Source of the DNA: Paenibacillus sp. 598K
GTDB lineage: Bacteria; Bacillota; Bacilli; Paenibacillales; Paenibacillaceae
NCBI RefSeq assembly: GCF_003851045.1
Contig: NZ_BFBX01000043.1
Location: 1 to 64,000 of the forward strand
Direction of reading: 5' to 3'
Length of the DNA: 64,000 nt
Below, piece after piece: positions 55,026 through 63,854 of the stretch. The position numbers and the translations under genes were made by a program. How positions within the stretch are numbered: position 1 is the stretch's first letter; the number at the start of each line of letters is the position of its first letter. The notes under the pieces are model-generated. The model was not told the DNA's origin, made no database searches, and worked only from the letters and a program-made list of their open reading frames with translations.

Positions 55026-58000
55026 TTACTTAAACAGATGATTCAGCTCTGCGGTCGACAAGCCTGCCAGCTCAAAATCCGAGGACGTGAATTCGGGCTC
55101 GTCTTTGGCAACGCAATGCTCGACGAGCAGCACGATGTTGTATTCGAGTGCTTCAAGCAAGGCTTCCATATGCGCCGCGCTGATTCTTGTGCCATCGTAC
55201 AATGCCTGAAGGACCAAGCGATCCGACACGATCATGGCGTTCACCTCGAACAGACTGCTAAGCCGATTCGCTGCACTGGACTCCGGTCCTGTCTCCGCAA
55301 GGCGCAATTGAAAAAATTCATTGTCAACCGCATTTGAAAACTCCCCCAAATAATTGAAGCGAATAATATCTCGCTCCTGCTCATGAATGGCGCCGCACAT
55401 GTACTTATAACGGCTGTAGTTGCGCCCATCCTGGGGAATGCCCTTGACGAGCTCCTTTACTTGCTTCAACTGCTCGCCTGGCATCTCGCTGCTCAGCTCG
55501 ACATAGAGCGGGAAGAAGCTGGTAAACCACCCCACCGTCTCGCTTACATCGAGTCGCCCGCCTGCCTCCCTGCCGTGGCCCTCCAGCTCGAGAGCAATGC
55601 CTCCCACACTCGTGTTCTGTCTGATCGCGCGGACCAAAGCGAGCAGCAGGATATGTCTTGTCTCCGTGTTATAGGCCCGATTGGCATCGGATAAGAGGCT
55701 GACGGTCACTGGCTCCGTCAACTCCCGGTATGCGCTCATCGGCGCGTGAGCCAAGTCTGTCGCCGGCAACGCTTGCGGATATCGGAACGGTCGACGGCTT
55801 ATCTCTTGCCAATAGTCCAGCTCCGCTTCCGGCAACGAATAGCTCTGCGCGCGCACCTCCTCCGCCCAGGCCTTATAGGAATCGGTCTTCGACGGCAATG
55901 CCAACGGTCGCCCTTGCCGGGCCTGCTTGAGCAAGAGATACAGATGATCCAGGAGGATGCGCCAGGACACTCCGTCCACTACGAGGTGATGCGCTGTCAG
56001 CAGGAGACGTTGACCTCGCTCGCCAAGTGCAAATAGTACGGCCTGGATCAACAGATCGCTCCCTAGCCGTGTGTTGCTTTTCCTTGTAATGGCGGTGTCC
56101 GCGATCCGCTCGTCCTGCTCGCTCGGGGCTATAGCGGCCAGGTCGAGATAATCGACCCGGTGCTCCCGGCGCAGATGAAGCGGGTTAAAATAAAGCTCGC
56201 CCTGGTCATCCAGGTTTAGTCGCAATGCGTCATGGTGGAGTATCATCGCGTTATAACATCTGTTAAGTTCTTGCAATGAAATTGTCGGCGAGATGTCGAC
56301 AACAATCGTCTGATGGTAGTACTCCGGCTTGCTTAGCGTCAGCGACAGGAACCATAAAATAGCCGGCGTCTTCGTCAGCTGCCCGGCGACCTCCTCCCGG
56401 GCTTCTATGGCTTGGGTCGATTCATGCACAGCCGCGCTCATCTCTTCGATAACGGGATGCTTAAGAATATCGCTTGCGGCTATGGAGCGTCCCAGCGCCT
56501 TCATTCTTGTCGAGACTTGAATCGCGCTGATCGAGTCCCCGCCCAGATGAAAGAAATGACTATGCACGCCGACATCCGTAACGCCTAACGTTTCTTCGAT
56601 CACGCGAATGAGCAGTTTCTCTTTTTCATTGCGCCCGCCGACAGGACTCGAAGGCGCCGACGGCATTTCAGGCTTGGGCAATTGCCCGATATCGACCTTG
56701 CCATTGCGCGTCAGCGGAATCTCGTCCATCTGCACATAATCGTCCGGTATCATATATGCGGGGAGCTTTGTCGACAGATCATGCTTGCACTCGCTGGCCG
56801 ACCACGGGCCTGCGGCGACGATATAGGCGCACAAGCGAGAGGCGTCACGGATGCCCTGGATCGGCACTACGACCGCCTCTCGAACATAAGGGTTGCTTAG
56901 TAGATGGTATTCGATCTCCTCCAGGTCGACGCGATACCCTCTTATTTTGACCATCCGATCAACCCGGCCCTCATAGACGACGACTCCATCCGGCCTCACA
57001 TAAGCCAGATCGCCCGTCTTGTACAACCGCTCGTCAAGCTCGGGATGCTCTATAAAAGCCCCCGCTGTCAAATCCGGCCGATTCAAATAGCGCTTGGCCA
57101 ATCCTCGGCCCGCAATATAGATCTCGCCGGTTACGCCGCGCGGCACTGGCGACAGATGAGGGTCCAGAATGTAGATCCGAGTCTCGGCGATCGGCAGGCC
57201 GATCGGAACGGCGACTCCGTCATCGCGCTCGGGATCAAACTTATGAATCATACAGCCTACGGTAGCTTCTGTAGGACCGTACTCGTTGTAAATTTCCGTC
57301 TCCGACCCGAAAGATTGCATAATGTTGCGCGCAACACTCACCTTTAATTGCTCGCCGCCGACAATGAATCGTCGTACCTTGGCATTCGGATCGTGATGTG
57401 TCGCAATCATAGCTAGATGAGACGGGGTAAGCTTGATGGTTGTACAATAATTATCCCGCAGCACTGTCACTAAGGGGTGCTCCTGCGGCGATCCAGGGTA
57501 TACGGCAATCTGGCCCCCGCTCACCAGGGGAGTAAAAATAGACGTCACGGTAAGATCAAACGCCAAGGATGAAAACAAGGGGTACACTTCGATATCCTGC
57601 TTGACGTACATTCGTCTCGCCCATTGGATATAATTGAACAGGCCTTGGTGATTGATTACGACACCTTTAGGCTTGCCCGTCGAGCCCGAAGTATAGATGA
57701 CATAAGCTACGCTTTCCGATGGATCGATCGCTACGGACGGGTTGCTAGCAGACTCCCGGGACCACAGTCGCTGATCGCGAACATCAATGACCGTCTGGAC
57801 ATTCAACGATGCATCCAAAAAACGATCTTCATTGACGAGTATGACGGAAAGCCCCGAATCCTCAACAATCGTATGGATTCGCTCCCGGGGCAGGCCGGTA
57901 TCGAGCGGTACATAAGCGGCTCCGGCTTTCAATATGGCAAGGATAGCGATGAGCGTCTCCATCGAGTGCTCGGTCAAGATTCCAACCAAATGCTGCGGTG

Positions 58001-59510
58001 CAACGTTGCGCTTTGCCAAGTATGCTGCCAAGCGGTTGGCGGCTACATTTAATTGGCTGTACGTCAGGCCCTGCTCCTGAAGGAACACTGCCTTGCGGTC
58101 AGGCGTCGCTACCGCCTGCGCTTCGAATAACTGGATGACCGTCGTATCCGGGGCAATTGCTCTCTTGGCATGTCGACTGTTTTCCAGCAGCCGATTCCAC
58201 TCCAGTTTGGATAACAGGGACAGCTTGCAGACTGGCTTGTCCGGGTCTTCCATGATTTGCTCGAGCAGATGAGTCAGTTGGTCGTGCAGGTCCTCGATGT
58301 CCGATGCGTGATATGATTGCTGTTGGTAATCGTATTCGATAGTTGCAGTATCGCCTTCCCCCCACTCCCGGATAATAATCTGCAACGCATAGGGCTGTTG
58401 ACCATTATAAAACTCCATGTTGTCGACGCTCATCCCGTCAAAGTCCCGTGTAAGCCTTGTCCGATAATAATTGACACAACGATCAAATAAACGGCTCTCC
58501 CCATGATTGCGTGCAAAATGAATATCCTGTAGCAGCAGATCGACCGGGTACTTCTGATGCTTATAGCAACTTGTCAGCTCGTCATGCACCCGCTTGATGA
58601 AGGCATTCGCTGTCGCTTCGCTATCTAAGCGGATACGAATCGGCAATGTATTGGTAAATATACCGAACATACGCTTCTCCCGGCGGCCTACTCTGTTTAA
58701 TGTCGGCGACCCAATGATCATATCCGTCTGAAACGTCGTCTTGTTCACATGAATCGCCAATAACCCCATATACAAGGAATTAATAGAAACTCTCATGTCC
58801 AAGGCCCATTGCTTTACGCCAGAGAACAACGATTCCTCCATCAAAAACGTTTTCCTTTTGCCTTCAAGCCGATCGAAATTTTTAGGCGGCAACGGCGAAG
58901 GCAATTGCGCCAGCTTATCGTTCCAGAACGTTTTATCCCGCAGGCCTCGGTTGGATTGCAAATAATCTTGTTCCAGTTGCACATATTCCGTATAACGATT
59001 GTCGGCCGCCTCGTCGATAGGGAGCTGTTGGACCAGTCTCGAATAGTAGTCGGCAATCTGACGCGTCAAAAGATCGATAGACCAGCCATCGGCTATACTA
59101 TGATGCAGCTTAACGAAATAACCGGATCTTCCGTCCTCCGTCGTAAACATAGCAAAATAAAAAAGCCTGTCCTCCAAAGAGAACGGCTTTTTTGATTCGG
59201 AACTCACAAATTGCTCCAGCTCTTGGTCGGCGCTCCCCGCCTGTCCAAAATGAAAAGTCGGCAAGGCTTCCGGCCGATACGCCTCCACGTATTGTTTCAC
59301 TTGTTCGTCCGCCATAACGAACCGCAGTCTCAACCCTTCATTGAACCGAATGGCCCATTGAATCGCTTGTTCCATGATTGCGAGCTCCACACGTCCATCA
59401 ATAATGACAGTGCCTCCAATATTGTAGATCGAAGTGGACGGAAGCAGCAATTGCTCGTACCAGATCCTTTTTTGGGCATGCGTCAGCTCGTAGAGCGACG
59501 ACGAGTACAT
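55026..59510 (-). CDS. Loading NRPS C-A(Asn)-T-E
   Basis: A 1494-residue synthetase: C (HHSIADG ~138), A (~450-950, 'YTSGSTGKPKG' ~606), T (GGDS ~988), E ('HHLVVDGVSW' ~1175, then 'EGHGRE' and 'VGWFTSFFPL'). The pocket code read by eye is DLTKIGEVGK, essentially the asparagine code. As the first synthetase in the operon, its C domain would be a starter type that puts a fatty acyl group on Asn, and E would give D-Asn. That acyl-D-Asn leader is what S12 peptidases such as ClbP, ZmaM and PamJ cut off. AAAGGAGGGG precedes the ATG. Confidence 0.92.
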   Translation of the reverse strand: MYSSSLYELTHAQKRIWYEQLLLPSTSIYNIGGTVIIDGRVELAIMEQAIQWAIRFNEGLRLRFVMADEQVKQYVEAYRPEALPTFHFGQAGSADQELEQFVSSESKKPFSLEDRLFYFAMFTTEDGRSGYFVKLHHSIADGWSIDLLTRQIADYYSRLVQQLPIDEAADNRYTEYVQLEQDYLQSNRGLRDKTFWNDKLAQLPSPLPPKNFDRLEGKRKTFLMEESLFSGVKQWALDMRVSINSLYMGLLAIHVNKTTFQTDMIIGSPTLNRVGRREKRMFGIFTNTLPIRIRLDSEATANAFIKRVHDELTSCYKHQKYPVDLLLQDIHFARNHGESRLFDRCVNYYRTRLTRDFDGMSVDNMEFYNGQQPYALQIIIREWGEGDTATIEYDYQQQSYHASDIEDLHDQLTHLLEQIMEDPDKPVCKLSLLSKLEWNRLLENSRHAKRAIAPDTTVIQLFEAQAVATPDRKAVFLQEQGLTYSQLNVAANRLAAYLAKRNVAPQHLVGILTEHSMETLIAILAILKAGAAYVPLDTGLPRERIHTIVEDSGLSVILVNEDRFLDASLNVQTVIDVRDQRLWSRESASNPSVAIDPSESVAYVIYTSGSTGKPKGVVINHQGLFNYIQWARRMYVKQDIEVYPLFSSLAFDLTVTSIFTPLVSGGQIAVYPGSPQEHPLVTVLRDNYCTTIKLTPSHLAMIATHHDPNAKVRRFIVGGEQLKVSVARNIMQSFGSETEIYNEYGPTEATVGCMIHKFDPERDDGVAVPIGLPIAETRIYILDPHLSPVPRGVTGEIYIAGRGLAKRYLNRPDLTAGAFIEHPELDERLYKTGDLAYVRPDGVVVYEGRVDRMVKIRGYRVDLEEIEYHLLSNPYVREAVVVPIQGIRDASRLCAYIVAAGPWSASECKHDLSTKLPAYMIPDDYVQMDEIPLTRNGKVDIGQLPKPEMPSAPSSPVGGRNEKEKLLIRVIEETLGVTDVGVHSHFFHLGGDSISAIQVSTRMKALGRSIAASDILKHPVIEEMSAAVHESTQAIEAREEVAGQLTKTPAILWFLSLTLSKPEYYHQTIVVDISPTISLQELNRCYNAMILHHDALRLNLDDQGELYFNPLHLRREHRVDYLDLAAIAPSEQDERIADTAITRKSNTRLGSDLLIQAVLFALGERGQRLLLTAHHLVVDGVSWRILLDHLYLLLKQARQGRPLALPSKTDSYKAWAEEVRAQSYSLPEAELDYWQEISRRPFRYPQALPATDLAHAPMSAYRELTEPVTVSLLSDANRAYNTETRHILLLALVRAIRQNTSVGGIALELEGHGREAGGRLDVSETVGWFTSFFPLYVELSSEMPGEQLKQVKELVKGIPQDGRNYSRYKYMCGAIHEQERDIIRFNYLGEFSNAVDNEFFQLRLAETGPESSAANRLSSLFEVNAMIVSDRLVLQALYDGTRISAAHMEALLEALEYNIVLLVEHCVAKDEPEFTSSDFELAGLSTAELNHLFK

Positions 59511-59525
59511 AAATAAGCCCCTCCT

Positions 59526-59768
59526 TTAAGCGGTTAATCGTTCGATATAATTCCCGATCTCTTCCAGAGTCTGAAACTTGCCGAAATCCAGCAACTCATC
59601 CGGCATTTCGATCTGCAGTTGTTGCTCAACCGCCACGATAAAATGGATATAAGCGATCGAGTCGATGCCGATATCTTGCAGGTTGACCTGCCACATATCT
59701 GTTCCCTTCCACCTTGCAGGATCCAGTTGTTCTGCGACAGACAGGAGCTGATCTTTTACGGTAAGCAT
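59526..59768 (-). CDS. Free-standing acyl carrier protein
   Basis: An 80-residue carrier protein with the phosphopantetheine Ser37 in 'DIGIDSIAYIHF' and the usual four-helix pattern ('VEQQLQIEMPDE'). It sits 15 bases upstream of the loading NRPS and may deliver the starter fatty acyl group; alternatively it serves the aminotransferase or aminomutase. AAGAAGGAA precedes the ATG. Confidence 0.9.
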   Translation of the reverse strand: MLTVKDQLLSVAEQLDPARWKGTDMWQVNLQDIGIDSIAYIHFIVAVEQQLQIEMPDELLDFGKFQTLEEIGNYIERLTA

Positions 59769-59814
59769 CCTATTCCTTCTTTCCTAATTAAGGTTCATCA
59801 TGATCGGTAACTTG

Positions 59815-60432
59815 TCATGATCGGTAACTTGGATGCCAAATTCCGATTCCATTCCGCCAATCCTTTTCTTCTGCAGCGTTAGAATCAGGGAAACGGAACC
59901 CGATATCGACCAAGTTTTCGACGCCCATAAAATGTATTGCAAGCTTGGCGCGCATGCTTCGCTTGTTAATCTTTTTAATTTTACTTTCCATCCCCATTAA
60001 CGGTCCATCAACGATCGCCAGATGATCTTGCTTCAAGCAAAACGTGGAGTATTCCATCGTGTCATTTTTTAAATTAATCAGCTCCATTATCGGATCCATT
60101 TCCTCATCCGGGATCCATTTGAAAAAGTCGCCTTCCCGCATATCGTCCCAACTGTTTTTCATAAAACTTCGATCTCTTTTATTCAAAAAATTCAGAAAAT
60201 ACAGAGCGTTTGAAGTGTTCATAATTTGGTAGTAGAGGTTAAAATTCATATGGACTCGAATAAAAACATAGCTTGGGAACATCTTTTTAACGACATGAAC
60301 GAATCGTCCGTTTCGCTTTTCGGGCACCATTCGTTTAGGGATGCAGCAGAAACAAGACGTGATTTGACGCTCAAGCGCTTGCTTGACCTCTTCTTCCTTA
60401 CCAGTCTTAACAAATATTGCGTACCATCTCAT
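59815..60432 (-). CDS. loaP: LoaP-type NusG paralogue antiterminator
   Basis: A 205-residue NusG paralogue with an NGN domain ('MRWYAIFVKTGKEEEVKQAL', 'MFPSYVFIRVHMN') and a C-terminal KOW domain ('LAIVDGPLMGMESKIKKI'). LoaP proteins help RNA polymerase read through terminators in long antibiotic operons of Bacillota. The position at the head of a ~44-kb operon fits exactly. The ATG at 60432, seven bases after AAGGTGG, is preferred over a GTG six bases earlier that would touch the ribosome site. The gene is visibly richer in A+T than the synthetases. Confidence 0.88.
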   Translation of the reverse strand: MRWYAIFVKTGKEEEVKQALERQITSCFCCIPKRMVPEKRNGRFVHVVKKMFPSYVFIRVHMNFNLYYQIMNTSNALYFLNFLNKRDRSFMKNSWDDMREGDFFKWIPDEEMDPIMELINLKNDTMEYSTFCLKQDHLAIVDGPLMGMESKIKKINKRSMRAKLAIHFMGVENLVDIGFRFPDSNAAEEKDWRNGIGIWHPSYRS

Positions 60433-60690
60433 CCGCACTCCACCTTAACAGAATAATGGCTTCAATGCTTCAGCTTGTAAACATGGCTTCGCCCTGTCAT
60501 GCAAGGAAAACACTGCACTACAGTTAAATGATTTCTAAAAGAGGACTTCTAACGTGCCTAAGCAACGATTAGCTTCCATCCCTTAGTTGTCGCAACCTTT
60601 TATAAAAAAGCGTCTATAACAACTATAGCGCAATAAAAAGAAAAAGTATGTCGAACAGGGTCGAATTAATAGATTTTTCTTTTTTTGGAA
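60433..60690 (-). promoter_or_regulatory. Leader before loaP with candidate hairpin
   Basis: No gene fits in this AT-rich stretch. On the minus strand a stem CTAAG/CTTAG (60586-60558) encloses a purine-rich arm and a nested AAGC/GCTT pair, and an ACTG/CAGT hairpin ending in TTTT lies at about 60503-60520. LoaP acts through an RNA hairpin in its target leader, so these are candidates. A TATAGT box near 60622-60627 could be a promoter -10, but I find no matching -35. Confidence 0.3.
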
Positions 60691-61692
60691 TTAGATTTGC
60701 AACTCATGCAAAATTTCCGATAAAATGTCGCGTTCCTTTTCTTTCAAGGAGAAGACTTCGCCTCTTATTTTGTCCAATATTCTGGCATCCTTGTTCACCG
60801 AGTACTTGATCGATAGATTGCGATGGTTCATCACTTGCTGTTCGACATAAGCGTAATCTTGGATTCGCTGTTGACCGTTCCTTATCCACCCGGAATCATG
60901 CATATACTGAATGCGGAGGCTCATCACCCGCTTATGCTCCCAAAAGTTATAGATGGGCCTTATATCAAGCGATAACTCAGGGTTCTCCCGCAGCAGCGTC
61001 ATGTAGTCTCGAAAAATATCAAACCCGTCAATGCCGTAAACATGATCGGGATCATGGGACCTATTGTCCAGGGGCAAGCCTTGGAGATAGGCTTCCAGCG
61101 AGTATTTTACTTTGTGGCTTTGAAAACATACCTCTTGGGGTAAATAACTGATCAGTTGAACGGCGCCATTAAAATGGCAAAAATCTTCCTCCGCCTCAGG
61201 CAAACTTACGTACGCCTTTTCCAGTTCCTGAAACGAGCATTGCTTGAAGGCATATTTTCCATTTCGGAAGCAATCCGCAATATCATATTGTTCGGTACTT
61301 CGGTTGTAACCATAGACCAATAGATCGTGAGGTCTGTTCTCCTTCTCTTCATAAGCAGGGATATGCAAGCAATTGATGATCAAGTAAGCGTAATACCCGT
61401 GGTCGATGGCCTCTTGAATAAAATGATGGATATCGTTCCATTTGTCATTCACGTAATGTTTTTTAAGGCGCTGCACATCCAGAAGCGAGCAGTTTTTATA
61501 GAATTCAAAGCCATCACTAAAGCCAATGTTGAATTTGGCCGGGTCTGCCACCTCTCGATGCGAAAGCAGTTGAATAAAGTAGCTGAATAGCAATGCAAGA
61601 TTCTCTTCATGATGACTAAGGATCGCAACGGCATTGGCATCTTTCGGGTAGCCCTTAATCATCGGCTCGGTCATCGGCAACTTTTTTTCCAT
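60691..61692 (-). CDS. Stand-alone BtrH-like protein without nucleophile Cys
   Basis: A 333-residue protein related to the C-terminal domain of the KS-DH-KR-ACP synthase at 20065-25746. The best match is around the presumed catalytic His: 'HDLLVYGYNRSTEQYDIADC' here against 'HLTILTGYDDDKQLYTIM' there. At the position of the candidate Cys (NCYDRGLAL) this protein has SHHEENLAL, so the nucleophile is missing. It may be a non-catalytic partner, a chaperone for the release domain, or use another residue. GAGAGGGAG lies eight bases before the ATG. It is the first gene of the biosynthetic run and AT-richer than the rest. Confidence 0.7.
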   Translation of the reverse strand: MEKKLPMTEPMIKGYPKDANAVAILSHHEENLALLFSYFIQLLSHREVADPAKFNIGFSDGFEFYKNCSLLDVQRLKKHYVNDKWNDIHHFIQEAIDHGYYAYLIINCLHIPAYEEKENRPHDLLVYGYNRSTEQYDIADCFRNGKYAFKQCSFQELEKAYVSLPEAEEDFCHFNGAVQLISYLPQEVCFQSHKVKYSLEAYLQGLPLDNRSHDPDHVYGIDGFDIFRDYMTLLRENPELSLDIRPIYNFWEHKRVMSLRIQYMHDSGWIRNGQQRIQDYAYVEQQVMNHRNLSIKYSVNKDARILDKIRGEVFSLKEKERDILSEILHELQI

Positions 61693-61753
61693 TTCAACAA
61701 CTCCCTCTCGTTTCGATTAGAAAGAATAATATGGAAGCCTAGTTGTAATATGG

Positions 61754-61782
61754 AGTGTAGAATAGGATGCCAAAATAATCAA
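61754..61782 (-). promoter_or_regulatory. Candidate promoter of the biosynthetic operon
   Basis: Minus-strand TTGATT (61782-61777), a 17-base spacer and TACACT (61759-61754) give a modest sigma-A match about 60 bases upstream of the first gene. No better pair is seen between 61692 and the terminator at 61827. Confidence 0.35.
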
Positions 61783-61826
61783 TCCCCTGCTTCTTCTCGG
61801 TCCTCCTTCCGCGTTTCATTCCAGAG

Positions 61827-61855
61827 AAAAAACGCCCGCGAATCGATCGCGGACG
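61827..61855 (-). terminator. Rho-independent terminator of the dioxygenase gene
   Basis: On the minus strand a nine-base stem, CGTCCGCGA / TCGCGGGCG with one mismatched pair, is followed by TTTTTT. It lies 47 bases past the dioxygenase stop codon and insulates the biosynthetic operon from upstream transcription. Confidence 0.85.
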
Positions 61856-61901
61856 TCCTGGTCAAACCATCAATCAAATCCCTAACCATCCATCGAATCT
61901 C

Positions 61902-62690
61902 TCACGCCTGCTCGGGCGCAACGAGCGTAAAACGGGGCTGGGCGCGGTCGAAATCAGGCTGCTGGCCGCATACCATCAGCCCCGCCCCCCAATTTACATG
62001 GCTGTCATCCGCCGCTTCGTCATGCGCCGAGCGATACTGGTACAGCACATTGCGCCGGGTGCGGTCGCTGCGGTTGCAATCGGAGCCGTGGATCGTCAAG
62101 TAATTAAAGAACAACACATCTCCCGCTTCCGCCGGACAAGGCGTCCCCTCGGCTATCGGATACTGCTTGGCGTCCAGATAGTGCCGCCCGACATGGGGCA
62201 GCGGACCTTGCTTGTGAGAGCCCGGGATGACGCGCAGGCAGCCGTTCTGCTCGTCTGCATCGTCGAGGTGAACGCTCGCGGCCAGCATCGTGTGATGCTT
62301 GTACGGGAAGTACGGATAATCCTGATGCATCGGGAAGGCGGCTCCATTCTCCGGCGGCTTGACCAGCATCTTGGAATGATGGAGCTGCACATCGGGACCG
62401 ATCAGCGCCGCCAGCACCGCTGTCATACGCGGATGGACCATCGCCCGTAGGAAGGATGCATCATGGTATTGCACATCGTGGAAGCCGCGCAGCACGACCC
62501 GCTTCAGCTGCTCCTCCGGCATAAAGTCGCCCTGCCAGGCATGATTGCTCTCCCGCTTGGCGGCAATCGCCCGCTCGACGATCCCCTCTACGCCCGCTCT
62601 CATCGCCTCGACCTCGGAAGCATCGAATACTCCCTTGACCAGCAGATAGCCGTTGTCCTCATAAAATGCCTTTTCCGCCTCGCCAATCAT
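61902..62690 (-). CDS. Phytanoyl-CoA dioxygenase family enzyme
   Basis: A 262-residue Fe(II)/2-oxoglutarate oxygenase of the PhyH family. The metal triad is His122-x-Asp124 (MHQDYPYFPY) and His201 (TIHGSDCNRS), with an Arg in 'RTRRNVLYQYR' for 2-oxoglutarate. It is transcribed away from an AraC-type regulator and ends in its own terminator, so it is a separate unit from the biosynthetic operon. A link to product tailoring is possible but not indicated. AGGAGG stands 12 bases before the ATG, slightly far. Confidence 0.88.
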   Translation of the reverse strand: MIGEAEKAFYEDNGYLLVKGVFDASEVEAMRAGVEGIVERAIAAKRESNHAWQGDFMPEEQLKRVVLRGFHDVQYHDASFLRAMVHPRMTAVLAALIGPDVQLHHSKMLVKPPENGAAFPMHQDYPYFPYKHHTMLAASVHLDDADEQNGCLRVIPGSHKQGPLPHVGRHYLDAKQYPIAEGTPCPAEAGDVLFFNYLTIHGSDCNRSDRTRRNVLYQYRSAHDEAADDSHVNWGAGLMVCGQQPDFDRAQPRFTLVAPEQA

Positions 62691-62839
62691 GATTGTTACA
62701 AGCCTCCTCTATCTGTTGTCGCGTCACTTGCGCGATACGTTTACAAGGTCAGTGTAATGCATTACGATGGGGTTGTATTTGCTCCAGACGGACAGCAATT
62801 TAACCGTACAGGACATGGCGGAGAGGAGATCAGAGGAAG
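62691..62839. promoter_or_regulatory. Divergent intergenic region
   Basis: The 149-base gap separates the dioxygenase from the AraC regulator and must hold both promoters. I could not define clear -10/-35 pairs. ACGTTTACAAGG and GTAATGCATTAC (a perfect palindrome near 62754-62765) are possible regulator sites. Confidence 0.35.
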
Positions 62840-63718
62840 ATGTATCGATGGAAGGAAAGCGCTGCCTTGCTGAACGGGCAGGTGGCGGAGGTGCAGACGG
62901 CGGGGATGGCGCTGCGCATCCACGGCTGGGGCGTCGATGCGCCTCATTACGATAACCCGGTGCACAAGCACTCCTTTGTCGAGATCTGCTACGTGATGGC
63001 GGGCGAGGGCAGCTATACCGATCAAGGGACGGATTATCCGCTCGAGGCGGGCACGCTGTTCTGCTCCAGACCGGGGGCGACGCATCAGATCCGCAGCCGC
63101 TCGGGACTGACGCTGCTCCATCTCTCCCTGGAGCTGGATGAGCGCCGCTCGCTGCCAGAGGGCATCGAGCGCTACCGCCGGCTCGCAGAGACGTCGACGA
63201 TCTGCGTGTCCGATGCCGACGCCTCCGCCGCCGCAGCGCTATGGCGCGCCCTGCTCCTGCACGAGGAGACGCGACAGACGCTGCCTGTCGAGCAGCTGGC
63301 TCAGGCTGCGGGCCTGCTGATCGCGGCGCTGGTCCATCTCTTCAGTCCAGACGCCGCCCCGCCGCCGCCCCGCGTACGCAGCGGTTCGGTACATCTGCTG
63401 GAGCGGGCCAAGCGGTACATCCGGGACAATCTGGATACCGGCTTGACCTTGCAGGAGGTAGCGGACTACCTCCATGTCTCGCCGCGACACCTGTCCCGCC
63501 TGTTCGGCGAGGGCATCCATGAGTCGTTCGGCCGCTTCCTGCGACGGGAGCGCGTCGGAGTCGCCGCGCGTCTGCTGCGGCAGAGCGAGCAGCCGATCCC
63601 GGAGATCGCCGAGCGCTGCGGCTTTGGCTCCGTGCATGCCTTCACCCGTGCCTTCACCAGGGAGCGCGGCCAGTCGCCTGCGCGATACCGCCGGGGCGCG
63701 GCTCCTCTCCAGCCCTAG
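62840..63718 (+). CDS. AraC family transcriptional regulator
   Basis: A 292-residue regulator with an N-terminal cupin sensor ('HKHSFVEICYVMAGEGSY', 'LEAGTLFCSRPGATHQI') and two C-terminal helix-turn-helix units ('LTLQEVADYLHVSPRHLSRL' and 'IPEIAERCGFGSVHAFTRAF'). A Pro-rich linker (DAAPPPPRV) joins them. The divergent placement beside the dioxygenase gene suggests that gene is its target. The start at 62840 follows AGAGGAAG closely. Confidence 0.88.
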   Translation: MYRWKESAALLNGQVAEVQTAGMALRIHGWGVDAPHYDNPVHKHSFVEICYVMAGEGSYTDQGTDYPLEAGTLFCSRPGATHQIRSRSGLTLLHLSLELDERRSLPEGIERYRRLAETSTICVSDADASAAAALWRALLLHEETRQTLPVEQLAQAAGLLIAALVHLFSPDAAPPPPRVRSGSVHLLERAKRYIRDNLDTGLTLQEVADYLHVSPRHLSRLFGEGIHESFGRFLRRERVGVAARLLRQSEQPIPEIAERCGFGSVHAFTRAFTRERGQSPARYRRGAAPLQP

Positions 63719-63854
63719 CGGTTGTCCCGGGCGCGGCTACCCTATAGCCCCAGGGCGTGTCTGCAAACCCCGCTCTAACGGTATCGTTCTGGACTTGGCC
63801 AGCCGTCATCGCCTCAGCGCTCTGCGTCTGATGCTTCGTTACCAGAGCGTATGC
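63719..63854. other. Gap between convergent genes
   Basis: I see no gene here. A short GC-rich inverted segment follows the AraC stop codon, but no convincing terminator with a T tract is visible. Confidence 0.3.

Noticed and set aside
15868-61692. MbtH-like protein, phosphopantetheinyl transferase, thioesterase or SbnB in the cluster
   Set aside because: I looked for short or characteristic sequences of each on the minus strand and found none; they may be encoded elsewhere.
61902-62690. The phytanoyl-CoA dioxygenase as a tailoring enzyme of the cluster
   Set aside because: It has its own terminator and a divergent AraC regulator, so it looks like a separate unit.
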